A stretch of DNA of 64,000 nt from Clostridium sp. M62/1 (GTDB taxonomy: Bacteria; Bacillota; Clostridia; Lachnospirales; Lachnospiraceae). A program made the position numbers and the translations under genes. Within the stretch, counting starts at the first letter, position 1. Each line of letters begins with the position of its first letter. Positions 51,681 to 59,403 of the stretch are shown here, one piece after another. The stretch spans positions 1,122,001-1,186,000 of the forward strand of contig NZ_CP085988.1 in assembly GCF_020736365.1 (NCBI RefSeq), written 5' to 3'. Under the pieces are notes generated by a model. It made no database searches and had not been told where the DNA came from. It worked only from the letters and a program-made list of their open reading frames with translations.

Positions 51681-51726
51681 AAAGTCCGGCATCAGAGAGA
51701 CATAAGCTCTGATGCCGGACTTTTTT
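51681..51726 (+). terminator. Terminator after the NlpC/P60 gene
   Basis: A perfect 17-bp stem (51681-51697 with 51707-51723, core AGTCCGGCATCAGAG) is followed by a T-run to 51726. The T-run is also the start of the dispersed repeat module copy 2. Confidence 0.93.
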
Positions 51727-51820
51727 ATATAACAGGAAACTTCGTTCCCTGTTATATAAAAACGCTCCGCGGGGATCGCACTGGGTTGGAGAGGAAAATG
51801 ACGCTTTTGCGACCCGCCGC
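51720..51820. repeat. Dispersed repeat module, copy 2
   Basis: A perfect 14-bp inverted repeat (TTTTATATAACAGG and its complement around AAACTTCGTTC) is joined to the 67-bp conserved block (51754-51820). 51720-51783 is identical base for base to 58688-58751, and 51754-51820 matches 1664-1730 with one change. It begins in the T-run of a terminator. Confidence 0.9.
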
Positions 51821-51985
51821 AGGCGGAGAATCCTGCTTTGCAGGATTCTTTCTTGTTCAATAGGAAATTTCATTTCCTATTGAATAAGAAATGACGTTGA
51901 TGCGCACTCACACGCAAGGTAGATGTTGCCTGAAGGCAACCGCGCTCGGCGCGAGTGTGCGCCTTGGCGCACACTTTTTTAATCT
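51821..51985. repeat. Cluster of perfect hairpins downstream of module copy 2
   Basis: In order: AGAATCCTGC/GCAGGATTCT around TTT (51827-51849), TTCAATAGGAAAT with its complement around TTC (51857-51885), GTTGCCT/AGGCAAC (51925-51940) and AGTGTGCGCC/GGCGCACACT with T-run (51954-51980). The last is a good terminator. A related GATGCGCAC...GCAGCCGCGC stretch recurs near 62657-62712. No gene lies in 51668-52014. Confidence 0.75.
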
Positions 51986-52014
51986 ATAGGAAAGAACATG
52001 ATTTCCAGTGATAC

Positions 52015-52482
52015 TTACGGTTCGCCAGCCGTCTTCCCGGAGGAGGCTTCAAGCTCTGAAAAGGACTTCTGGGTGAAATAGGTGGAAAGAAGAACGGAGG
52101 TGTTGGAAAGGCCGAATTTTCGTATCTGCTCCAAAAGGGACTCCAGTTCTGCGGAATTTGCAACCCGCACCTTCAATAGAGCGTTGTTCAGACCTACAAT
52201 GTGATGATGCTCGATAATAGCCGGAGCAGCTTCACAGAACCGGCAGAAGCCGTCGTATTCCTTGGGAGGTACGTTGATCCAGATAAAAGCCGAGATATGG
52301 CTGCCCATCAGCCGGTCATTGATCTTGGCGTGAAATCCCGAGATGACCCCTGAGTCCTTCAGACGATTGATCCGCTCCGCAACGGCCGGAGCTGTAAGGC
52401 CTACCTGCTGTCCGATTTCGCGGGTGGAGGTTTTGCAGTTTTTCTGCAGGATATTGATGATTTTTATATCAGTATTGTCCAA
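52015..52482 (-). CDS. Lrp/AsnC-family transcriptional regulator
   Basis: A 155-aa feast/famine regulator. N-terminal helix-turn-helix: DNTDIKIINILQKNCKTS, then TREIGQQVGLTAPAVAERINRL near 20-41 and GVISGFHAKIN. The C-terminal RAM domain (about 65-140) contains AFIWINVPPKEYDGF, EHHHIVGLNNALLKVRV and the ligand-pocket region. It would sense an amino acid and control nearby metabolic genes; its neighbour in the divergent direction is ftcD, a histidine/glutamate-degradation gene. The ATG at 52482 is preceded on the minus strand by AAAGGAGG. Confidence 0.9.
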   Translation of the reverse strand: MDNTDIKIINILQKNCKTSTREIGQQVGLTAPAVAERINRLKDSGVISGFHAKINDRLMGSHISAFIWINVPPKEYDGFCRFCEAAPAIIEHHHIVGLNNALLKVRVANSAELESLLEQIRKFGLSNTSVLLSTYFTQKSFSELEASSGKTAGEP

Positions 52483-52637
52483 TCAGATTCCTCCTTTGCA
52501 GTATCTTCCCCAAACTATAATAGTATAGACCATTGACGATGAAATGTAAATGAATTCTGTAAGCTGGTTAATCAATCGGAAACAGATTTGTTAGGAAAAA
52601 GAATAATCAAAGTAAATGAAAAACCTGTACAATAATG

Positions 52638-52666
52638 TTGCGTAAATGTTAGAATTATCTTACAAT
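52638..52666 (+). promoter_or_regulatory. Promoter of the ftcD-fchA genes
   Basis: TTGCGT (52638-52643), 17-nt spacer, TACAAT (52661-52666). The 326-bp gap contains no other gene. Confidence 0.7.
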
Positions 52667-52808
52667 GAAAAAATTATAGCCCTTGAGACCGGATATGGCG
52701 AAGGCTGCGAAAGGCTTTGCCCGCCTGGGAGGCGGCGTAAGGCGGAAACAGTGACGGCTGCTGTGATTCGGACAAGAACGGCATAAGGCGCTGAATCAGG
52801 AGGTAAAA

Positions 52809-53720
52809 ATGATGATGAACAAGTTGCTTGAGTGTGTGCCCAATTACAGTGAAGGACGCGATATGCAGAAGGTAGAGCAGATTGTAGACTGCTTTCGGGG
52901 GAAAAAGGGTGTGAAACTTCTGGATTATCAGACGGATAAGGATCACAACCGCTGCGTTGTGACTGCAATCGGAGAGCCGGAGGCTTTAAGGGACGCAGTC
53001 ATTGCTTCCTTTGGAAAGGCTGCAGAGCTGATTGATATGACAAAGCATGAGGGACAGCACCCGAGGATGGGAGCTGTGGATGTTGTCCCCTTTATTCCAT
53101 GCCGCAATACTTCCCTGGAGGAGGCGGATGCCGTTGCAAAGGAGGTAGCGAAGGCAGTAGGAGAGAGGTACGCAATTCCCTGCTTCCTATATGAATCTTC
53201 AGCCACAGCTCCCCACAGAGTGAATCTTGCCAGTATCAGGAAGGGCCAGTTTGAGGGAATGGCTGAGAAGATGAAGGACAAGGAGCTGTGGACCCCTGAT
53301 TTTGGTCCGGAAACCATTCATCCGACTGCAGGTGTGTCAGCTGTCGGAGCCAGAATGCCGTTGGTGGCCTTCAATGTAAACCTGGATACCTCAGATTTGG
53401 AGATTGCCAACCAGATCGCCAGAAAGATCCGCCACATTAACGGAGGATACCGCTATGTCAAGGCCATCGGCGTCATGCTGGAGGAAAGGGGGATTGCCCA
53501 GGTTTCCATGAACCTGACCGACTATACCAAAACGGCAATCTACCGCGCCTTTGAGGCTGTAAAGATGGAGGCGAGACGCTACGGCGTGCGGGCCGTTGGA
53601 ACGGAGATTGTGGGGCTCCTTCCCATGCAGGCATTAATTGACTGCGCTGAGTATTATCTTCAGGTTGAAAACTTTGACAGCGCCCAGGTAATGGAGAACA
53701 GACTTTTAGAGGAGGAGTAG
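52809..53720 (+). CDS. ftcD: Glutamate formimidoyltransferase
   Basis: Transfers the formimino group of formiminoglutamate (from histidine degradation) to tetrahydrofolate. The 303-aa protein is the single-domain transferase: LLECVPNYSEGRD at 5-17, LLDYQTDKDHNRCVVT, HEGQHPRMGAVDVVPFIP near 79-97 (substrate and folate site), FLYESSATAPHRVNLA, and AVGARMPLVAFNVNLDT. The C-terminal cyclodeaminase domain of the animal enzyme is encoded by the next gene instead. Three consecutive ATG codons allow a start at 52809, 52812 or 52815; AGGAGGTAAAA precedes them. Confidence 0.94.
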   Translation: MMMNKLLECVPNYSEGRDMQKVEQIVDCFRGKKGVKLLDYQTDKDHNRCVVTAIGEPEALRDAVIASFGKAAELIDMTKHEGQHPRMGAVDVVPFIPCRNTSLEEADAVAKEVAKAVGERYAIPCFLYESSATAPHRVNLASIRKGQFEGMAEKMKDKELWTPDFGPETIHPTAGVSAVGARMPLVAFNVNLDTSDLEIANQIARKIRHINGGYRYVKAIGVMLEERGIAQVSMNLTDYTKTAIYRAFEAVKMEARRYGVRAVGTEIVGLLPMQALIDCAEYYLQVENFDSAQVMENRLLEEE

Positions 53721-53722
53721 AG

Positions 53723-54361
53723 ATGGCAGAGTTAAAGGATTTAAGTATTGAGGAGTTTGCCGCCCTGGCGGCATCTGACGCTCCGGCGCCGGGAGGAGGC
53801 AGTGTTTCTGCTGTGGCAGGCGCCCTGGCGGCAGCTTTGGCTGAGATGGTGGCAAATCTCACTGTGGGGAAGGCCAAGTATGCCGATGCAGAGGAGGAGA
53901 TGAAGGAGATTGCAGCAAAGGGAGCAGAAATAAGAAAAACGCTGGTGGACGACATTGAGAGAGACAGTGAATCCTTTACCCTTTATATGAAAGCTCTGGG
54001 GATGCCGAAGGACACAGAGGAGCAGAAGGCAGTCCGCAGGGAGGCCATGCAGAATGGGCTTAAGGAGGCGGCCAGGGTTCCGCTCTCTGTGGCCAGGACG
54101 GCAGCAGAGATTTTTCCGCTGGCGGAGGCAGTGATTGCAAGGGGGAATACGAATGCGGTGACCGACGGTCTGGTGGCTGCCATGATGGCCCGCACAGCCG
54201 TGATCGGCGCGCTGTTTAATGTAAAAATTAACCTGGGTTCCATCAAGGATGAGGAATTCAGGGCCGAAATGGAAAAGGAGGTCAGCCGCCTGGAGGCAGA
54301 GGCAGTGGAGTATGAGAAGAGAATTTTAAAAAGCTCGGAGCTCTCAGATTCGCTCTGCTAA
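53723..54361 (+). CDS. fchA: Formimidoyltetrahydrofolate cyclodeaminase
   Basis: Converts 5-formimino-THF to 5,10-methenyl-THF and ammonia. The 212-aa all-helical protein carries the family signature SDAPAPGGGSVSAVAGALAAAL near 19-40 (glycine turn and folate site), LTVGKAKYADAEEEM, and NAVTDGLVAAMMARTAVIGALFNVKINL near 142-169. It starts 2 bp after ftcD, with GAGGAGGAG of the ftcD end as its ribosome site. The pair feeds one-carbon units to folate, with fhs next. Confidence 0.94.
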   Translation: MAELKDLSIEEFAALAASDAPAPGGGSVSAVAGALAAALAEMVANLTVGKAKYADAEEEMKEIAAKGAEIRKTLVDDIERDSESFTLYMKALGMPKDTEEQKAVRREAMQNGLKEAARVPLSVARTAAEIFPLAEAVIARGNTNAVTDGLVAAMMARTAVIGALFNVKINLGSIKDEEFRAEMEKEVSRLEAEAVEYEKRILKSSELSDSLC

Positions 54362-54393
54362 AAATCACTTAACAAAAGAAAGAAAAAACGTGA

Positions 54394-54422
54394 TTGCATT
54401 TTACAAAAACACAGTATAGAAT
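54394..54422 (+). promoter_or_regulatory. Promoter of fhs
   Basis: TTGCAT (54394-54399), 17-nt spacer, TAGAAT (54417-54422), 58 bp before fhs. Confidence 0.65.
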
Positions 54423-54479
54423 AGAAGAATGCATTGAACCATACAGTCGGCATCATTTTCAGGAGGAGGAAAAACAAAC

Positions 54480-56147
54480 ATGAAGACAGATATTGAGATT
54501 GCTCAGGAATCAACCCCGTTACATATCACAGAGATCGCAGAGAGCCTGGATATTGACGAGAAGTATCTGGAACAGTATGGAAAGTACAAGGCTAAGGTGG
54601 ATTATAACCTGCTCAACGAGGACAGCCGTCCTGACGGAAAGCTGATTTTAGTGACAGCCATTACGCCTACTCCGGCTGGAGAGGGCAAGACAACTACCAC
54701 AGTCGGCCTGGCAGACGGGATGAGAAAGCTGGGGAAAAATGCGGTAGTAGCCCTGAGGGAGCCTTCTCTGGGCCCGGTATTCGGCGTTAAGGGAGGGGCA
54801 GCAGGCGGCGGTTACGCCCAGGTGGTGCCGATGGAGGACATTAACCTTCACTTTACGGGGGATTTCCATGCGATTGGAGCTGCCAACAATCTTCTGGCAG
54901 CCATGCTGGACAACCATATTTACCAGGGAAATGAGCTGAGAATCGATCCGAAGCGGATTACCTGGCGCCGCGTGGTGGATATGAACGACAGACAGCTCAG
55001 AAACATCGTGGACGGACTGGGACGCCGCGTGGATGGAGTCACAAGAGAGGACGGCTATGACATTACCGTCGCCTCCGAGATTATGGCTGTCCTCTGCCTG
55101 GCAAAGAACGTGACAGACTTAAAGGAGAGGCTTTCCAGGATCATCGTGGGCTACACCTACGATGACGAGCCGGTGACAGCCGGAGATCTGAAGGCAGCCG
55201 GAGCCATGACGGCTCTCTTAAAGGATGCCTTGAAGCCGAACCTGGTGCAGACCCTTGAGCACACGCCGGCCTTTATCCACGGAGGCCCGTTTGCCAATAT
55301 CGCCCACGGCTGCAACTCTATTATCGCCACACGCATGGCCTTAAAGCTGGGAGACTACGCGATCACAGAGGCCGGCTTCGGAGCCGATCTGGGAGCTGAG
55401 AAATTCCTTGACATTAAGTGCCGTATGGCAGGCCTGAAGCCCTCAGCCGTAGTGGTAGTGGCGACAGTGAGAGCGCTGAAGCATCACGGAGGAGTGGCCA
55501 AGGCAGACCTGAATACAGAGAATCTGGAGGCTCTCGAGAAGGGACTTCCGAATCTGCTGCAGCATGTGGAGAACATCACAAAGGTATTTGGCCTTCCGTG
55601 CGTAGTTGCCATCAACCGCTTCCCGTTTGACACAGAGGCCGAGTTACAGCTGATCGCCGACAAGTGCAGGGAGCTGGGTGTCAATGTAGCTCTCTCCGAG
55701 GTTTGGGGCAAAGGCGGAGACGGCGGCATTGATCTGGCAAAAGAGGTAGTGCGCCTCTGCGAGGAGGAGAATCATTTCCAGTACTGCTATGGGGATGAAC
55801 TCTCCATTGAAGAGAAGTTAAATGCCATTGTCACAAAGATCTACAGGGGTACAAAGGTAGTGCTGACAGATGGCGCCAAAAAGCAGGCAAAGAGGCTCAC
55901 AGAGCTGGGCTTCGGCTCCTTCCCGATCTGTATGGCAAAGACACAGTACAGCTTTTCTGACAACCAGAAGCTGACGGGTGCGCCCAGGGATTTCACAGTA
56001 ACTGTGAGAAATCTGAAGGTATCGGCTGGAGCAGGCTTTATTGTAGCTCTGACAGGCGATATTATGACCATGCCCGGACTTCCCAAGGTTCCGGCTGCAG
56101 AGAAAATCGATGTGGACGAAACTGGAAGGATTTCAGGTCTGTTCTAA
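54480..56147 (+). CDS. fhs: Formate-tetrahydrofolate ligase
   Basis: ATP-dependent ligase joining formate and THF to 10-formyl-THF (reversible, so it can yield ATP from formyl-THF). The 555-aa protein has the phosphate loop [18 protein letters not shown] at 62-79, [20 protein letters not shown] (about 94-113), [30 protein letters not shown] and [13 protein letters not shown] near 300-312. All are diagnostic. With ftcD and fchA it permits formate formation from formiminoglutamate; the formate channel gene follows. Own promoter upstream, hairpin downstream. Confidence 0.97.
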   Translation: MKTDIEIAQESTPLHITEIAESLDIDEKYLEQYGKYKAKVDYNLLNEDSRPDGKLILVTAITPTPAGEGKTTTTVGLADGMRKLGKNAVVALREPSLGPVFGVKGGAAGGGYAQVVPMEDINLHFTGDFHAIGAANNLLAAMLDNHIYQGNELRIDPKRITWRRVVDMNDRQLRNIVDGLGRRVDGVTREDGYDITVASEIMAVLCLAKNVTDLKERLSRIIVGYTYDDEPVTAGDLKAAGAMTALLKDALKPNLVQTLEHTPAFIHGGPFANIAHGCNSIIATRMALKLGDYAITEAGFGADLGAEKFLDIKCRMAGLKPSAVVVVATVRALKHHGGVAKADLNTENLEALEKGLPNLLQHVENITKVFGLPCVVAINRFPFDTEAELQLIADKCRELGVNVALSEVWGKGGDGGIDLAKEVVRLCEEENHFQYCYGDELSIEEKLNAIVTKIYRGTKVVLTDGAKKQAKRLTELGFGSFPICMAKTQYSFSDNQKLTGAPRDFTVTVRNLKVSAGAGFIVALTGDIMTMPGLPKVPAAEKIDVDETGRISGLF

Positions 56148-56189
56148 AAAAGAAATTTGTGCCGCTTTAACAAGCGGACCAGGATTTAC

Positions 56190-56236
56190 AGTGCCGCAGG
56201 GGAGCGTACTGCTTCCCTGCGGCACTGCCCTTTCTT
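56190..56236 (+). terminator. Hairpin after fhs
   Basis: AGTGCCGCAGGG (56190-56201) and CCCTGCGGCACT (56215-56226) pair perfectly; the following tract (GCCCTTTCTT) is only moderately T-rich. Confidence 0.65.
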
Positions 56237-56389
56237 CCGCAGTGGAAATTCAGGGAAAATCAGTAAGAAAAATCCCTGCATAAACAGTATGTATTTGGGC
56301 CGAGACATGGCTGCGGGCAGAAGGGGAGCGGGATGAATGACACAGATGAAGGATATGGACACAGAAGACACGATGGGAGGAATTTGCAA

Positions 56390-57214
56390 ATGAATTTTTT
56401 TACACCGGCAGAGATAGTGAAAAATTACAGTGCAGCTGGAAGAAAAAAGACGGAGATGCCGGCAATGAAAATGCTTATTCTCGGTATTCTCTCAGGTATT
56501 TTCATTGCCCTTGGGGCAGCGGCCACCAATACAGCGGGACATTCTATTGAAAATGTCTCAGCCATGCGGATCGTTCTGGGAGTGCTGTTCCCCGGCGGTC
56601 TTACGCTGGTTGTCCTTCTGGGGGGAGAACTGTTTACGGGAAACTGCCTGATCTCTATTTCCGTACTGGAAAAACAGGCGAAGATTTCCGCCATGATAAA
56701 AAACTGGATTGTAGTCTACATCGGCAACCTGATCGGGAGTCTCCTGATAGCCTTTGCATGCGCAAAGTTCGGCCAGTTTAACTATTCTGACGGAGGGCTG
56801 GCTGTATTTACGATGAAGCTGGCTGTCACTAAGAGTACTCTGCCTTTTGCAAATGCATTTGTGCTGGGAATTATGTGCAATATGCTGGTCTGTCTGGCTG
56901 TCCTTGCAAGCCTCAGCGCCAAAGATACGGCCGGAAAGATAGCGGGAGTCTTTTTCCCCATCAGTTTCTTTGTCATCTGCGGCTTTGAACACTGTGTGGC
57001 AAATATGTATTACATACCGGCCGGAATTTTTGCCGCCACTGTTCCGGAGTACGCGGCAAAGGCAGCGGAGGCAGGAGTGAATCTTTCTGCCCTCACTTGG
57101 AGTGGATTTTTCATTGGAAACCTGATTCCCGTCACACTGGGGAACCTGGCCGGAGGCCTGGCAGTGGGAATTCTTATGTGGCTTGGCCATGCATGGGAGA
57201 AGGAGAAAAAATAA
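56390..57214 (+). CDS. Formate/nitrite transporter family channel (FocA-like)
   Basis: A 274-aa FNT channel with six membrane segments. Family motifs: NFFTPAEIVKNYSAAG at the start, LGILSGIFIALGAAA, GELFTGNCLI near 90-99 (the omega-loop side), NMLVCLAV and the central His in CGFEHCVANMYYIPAG near 205-220, and IPVTLGNLAGG near 252-262. Its position after fhs points to formate as substrate. The start ATG 56390 follows GGGAGG at 10 nt; upstream in-frame ATG 56333 lacks a site. Confidence 0.9.
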   Translation: MNFFTPAEIVKNYSAAGRKKTEMPAMKMLILGILSGIFIALGAAATNTAGHSIENVSAMRIVLGVLFPGGLTLVVLLGGELFTGNCLISISVLEKQAKISAMIKNWIVVYIGNLIGSLLIAFACAKFGQFNYSDGGLAVFTMKLAVTKSTLPFANAFVLGIMCNMLVCLAVLASLSAKDTAGKIAGVFFPISFFVICGFEHCVANMYYIPAGIFAATVPEYAAKAAEAGVNLSALTWSGFFIGNLIPVTLGNLAGGLAVGILMWLGHAWEKEKK

Positions 57215-57234
57215 GAAGCGGCAAGAATAATAGG

Positions 57235-57274
57235 AAAAGGAGTCAGACGTTTGCGTAAGTCCGGCTCCTTTTTC
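57235..57274 (+). terminator. Terminator after the formate channel gene
   Basis: AAAAGGAG (57235-57242) and CTCCTTTT (57265-57272) with partial inner pairing, then TTCTT. Confidence 0.75.
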
Positions 57275-57313
57275 TTATGAGGACAACATCCGATCTGATC
57301 CTGCCCAGGCAGG

Positions 57314-57514
57314 CTATTTCTTGTCGTCCTCGCAGTTCATGTTGTTCAGAGAACAGGAGAGATCGTCTTTTCCATCTACACAGTTCATATCGTTGAGTCC
57401 GCAGCTGGAATCGTCGTCCTCCCCGAGACAGTTCATATCGTTCAAGCCGCAGGTTTTGTCATCGTCACTGATTCCGTTTAAGTTGGCCCAGCCAGTCTGT
57501 TTCTTTTCTTCCAT
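57314..57514 (-). CDS. 66-aa Cys-repeat mini-protein
   Basis: A very small acidic protein. After MEEKKQTGWANLNGISDDD it has three repeats of about 16 residues, each with a Cys-x6-Cys core: TCGLNDMNCLGE, SCGLNDMNCVDG and SCSLNNMNCEDD, separated by Asp/Glu-rich spacers. Six Cys in total; no signal peptide and no membrane segment. The ATG at 57514 has GAGGAGG 9 nt upstream on the minus strand, so translation is credible. I do not recognise the family. Possible roles are metal or redox binding or a precursor peptide; no radical-SAM or other maturase gene lies in the window. It lies between the formate channel (convergent) and the AhpF-like redox gene (divergent). Confidence 0.72.
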   Translation of the reverse strand: MEEKKQTGWANLNGISDDDKTCGLNDMNCLGEDDDSSCGLNDMNCVDGKDDLSCSLNNMNCEDDKK

Positions 57515-57697
57515 CTCCGATACCTCCTCACACTTTGATAAGCATATTATATCCGCACAGAGGAAAAAATTCAAGGAGAGGCGGCTGTAAATAAAAGGAA
57601 TTAAGAGCAAAATTTGACAATTAGAAAAAATTGTACAGACTTTTGGGAAACAAGGGAGGGGACTTCAGGATTCGTCTGCTATTTATGGGGCGAAGAG

Positions 57698-57726
57698 TTG
57701 CTTTTTCTCTATACTGCCGGTATAAT
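57698..57726 (+). promoter_or_regulatory. Promoter of the AhpF-like redox gene
   Basis: TTGCTT (57698-57703), 17-nt spacer, consensus TATAAT (57721-57726). Confidence 0.82.
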
Positions 57727-57796
57727 GGAACCATATGACAAAGCCCCAAACCAGTGTGACTGAAAAAAGGGGCAGAGAAAAAGCGAGGAGGATAAG

Positions 57797-57838
57797 ATGA
57801 AGGCGCGCTGCAGATGCGGAAGCTATTTTGCAGGATAG
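57797..57838 (+). CDS. Possible 13-aa leader peptide with Cys-Arg-Cys
   Basis: GCGAGGAGGATAAG gives a strong ribosome site 4-5 nt before ATG, and the frame reads MKARCRCGSYFAG then TAG. It starts about 65 nt after the predicted transcription start and ends 36 nt before the redox gene. Short frames with paired Cys codons can act as cysteine-sensing leaders. The role is inferred from position. Confidence 0.4.
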   Translation: MKARCRCGSYFAG

Positions 57839-57874
57839 CGGTTGCGCTGACAGTCAGAAGGGAGAAAGCAGGAT

Positions 57875-58537
57875 ATGAGTCAGAGTCTGGAAGCGAAAAT
57901 TCCAAGTGAGAGCAGCCTGGTGAATGAGGAGCTGAAAAAAAACCTTAAGATGATTTTTGAGAGACTGGTGCGCCCGGTCTGCCTGAAGGCGGTACTCGAT
58001 CCGGAACAGCCGGCCAGCGTGGAGATGGGATCCTTTTTGAAGGCAGTGGCGCAGCTGAGCCCCTGGATAGAACTGCAGCTGCTGGAACGGGGAGAGGACA
58101 GTGAGGCGGATGGGGCGCTGGACACAGAACATCTTCCCTCTACAGGGCTGTTCGGGGAAAACGGCTATCTGGGAGCAGCCTTTCTGGGAGTTCCGGGAGG
58201 AAAGGAGATTAATTCTTTTGTGGCGGCTATCCTCAATGCGGCGGGGCCTGAAAAGGAACTGGATCAGAAACTGCTTAAAAAAATCGCAAAGCTCAAAAAG
58301 AAAAATGTTATCCGCGTGTTCGTGTCACTTTCCTGTCACCACTGCCAGAGTGTTGTGACAGCAGGGCAGACCCTGGCTCTTCTGAGCCCCAATGTGGAAT
58401 GTACTATGGTAGATGCAAGGCTGTATCCGGATTTAGTGGAAAAGTACAAGCTCTCGAGAGTGCCGGCGATTCTGATCGGGGAAGCGATGTACATGGGAGA
58501 AAAGAGCCTGGAAGAGCTTTTAGCCCTTCTCCGGTAG
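57875..58537 (+). CDS. Tandem thioredoxin-fold protein like the AhpF N-terminal domain
   Basis: A 220-aa protein with two thioredoxin-type halves, as in the N-terminal domain of alkyl hydroperoxide reductase subunit F. The first half (about 25-120) has lost its active-site Cys. The second has VFVSLSCHHCQSVV with the redox pair Cys154-His-His-Cys157, and the cis-Pro loop SRVPAILIGE near 190-199. In AhpF this domain shuttles electrons from the reductase body to AhpC. Here it is free-standing, so it probably works with a separate reductase such as the trxB product at 49 kb. ATG 57875 follows GGGAGAAAGCAGG. A short Cys-containing frame precedes it. Confidence 0.82.
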   Translation: MSQSLEAKIPSESSLVNEELKKNLKMIFERLVRPVCLKAVLDPEQPASVEMGSFLKAVAQLSPWIELQLLERGEDSEADGALDTEHLPSTGLFGENGYLGAAFLGVPGGKEINSFVAAILNAAGPEKELDQKLLKKIAKLKKKNVIRVFVSLSCHHCQSVVTAGQTLALLSPNVECTMVDARLYPDLVEKYKLSRVPAILIGEAMYMGEKSLEELLALLR

Positions 58538-58584
58538 GAAGAGAAGAAAAAATTGTGCAAAAATGATAATAAAATAACGATATA

Positions 58585-58613
58585 TTGACTTAAATTGTGT
58601 ATTGTGTTAGGAT
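58585..58613 (+). promoter_or_regulatory. Promoter of the glp leader
   Basis: TTGACT (58585-58590), 17-nt spacer, TAGGAT (58608-58613). Confidence 0.65.
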
Positions 58614-58639
58614 AATTTATAATCAAAGATGAACCAGGA

Positions 58640-58694
58640 GAGAGGAGCAGGTTGAATAACGGCAGAGATGCCGTTTTTAACCCGGCTCTTTTTT
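58640..58694 (+). terminator. Leader terminator upstream of glpP
   Basis: AACGGCA/TGCCGTT around GAGA is nested inside GAGCAGGTT/AACCCGGCTC, followed by six T. It lies between the promoter and glpP, the layout of GlpP-controlled antitermination (established for Bacillus glp genes), so glpP may act on its own leader. Confidence 0.75.
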
Positions 58695-58751
58695 ATATAA
58701 CAGGAAACTTCGTTCCCTGTTATATAAAAACGCTCCGCGGGGATCGCACTG
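58688..58751. repeat. Dispersed repeat module, copy 3
   Basis: Identical over 64 bp to 51720-51783: the TTTTATATAACAGG palindrome followed by the first 30 bp of the conserved block (58722-58751). It begins in the T-run of the leader terminator and lies inside the glpP leader. Confidence 0.92.
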
Positions 58752-58822
58752 CGGCAGAATAGAATTTGCCGCAGAGACGGCCTGCCTCTATGGGCGGGCG
58801 GCGGACTGAAGGAAGGTGTGAT

Positions 58823-59389
58823 ATGGAACAGAAGCTGTATGATACAGTGACAGACTGCCCGGTGATCGCGGCTGTCAAGGATGAGGCAGGGCTTGAGAAG
58901 TGCCTTAGCTCAGATATCCAGATTGTGTTTGTGCTGTATGGGGATATTGTCGGAATCCCGGAGATTGTGGAGAGGATTAAGGAAAAGGGAAAATTTGCCA
59001 TGATACATGTGGATCTGATATCCGGCCTTTCAGGAAAGGAGATAGCGGTTGATTTCCTTCACCGGAATACAAGGGCCGACGGGATTATCTCCACAAAGCT
59101 GCCGCTCATCCGAAGAGCCAAGGAGCTGGGAATGGCAACGGTGTTCCGTTTCTTCGTCATTGATTCCATGGCGTTTGACAATATTAAGAAGCAGTATGAT
59201 GCGGCTCTGCCGGATTTTGTGGAGATTCTTCCCGGCATTATGCCGAAAATCATAACAAGGGTTACAAAAATGGTATCCGCGCCTGTGATCGCAGGCGGTC
59301 TGATTGGGGAGAAGGCAGATATCTACGCGGCTATTGAGGCCGGAGCCATTTCCATCTCATCCACGAATCAGAACACCTGGTTTATCTGA
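58823..59389 (+). CDS. glpP: Glycerol-3-phosphate responsive antiterminator GlpP
   Basis: A 188-aa RNA-binding regulator that, with glycerol-3-phosphate, prevents leader termination of glp genes. Family features: DCPVIAAVKDEAGLEKCLSSDIQIVFVLYGDI near 10-41, IHVDLISGLSGKEIAVDFL near 61-79, ISTKLPLIRRAKELGMATVFRFF, VEILPGIMPKI near 137-147 and PVIAGGLIGEKADIYAAIEAGAISISSTN at the end. The alpha/beta-barrel fold resembles glycerophosphodiesterases. ATG 58823 follows GGAAGGTG. The upstream leader carries a terminator, and glpK and glpF follow a TetR gene. Confidence 0.93.
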   Translation: MEQKLYDTVTDCPVIAAVKDEAGLEKCLSSDIQIVFVLYGDIVGIPEIVERIKEKGKFAMIHVDLISGLSGKEIAVDFLHRNTRADGIISTKLPLIRRAKELGMATVFRFFVIDSMAFDNIKKQYDAALPDFVEILPGIMPKIITRVTKMVSAPVIAGGLIGEKADIYAAIEAGAISISSTNQNTWFI

Positions 59390-59403
59390 GAGGAGGCTTT
59401 TGG

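Noticed and set aside
51664..51873. Minus-strand frame with SPTQCDPRGAF peptide, also seen near 1640-2002
   Set aside because: It is a translation of the dispersed 67-bp repeat; no ribosome site and contexts differ.
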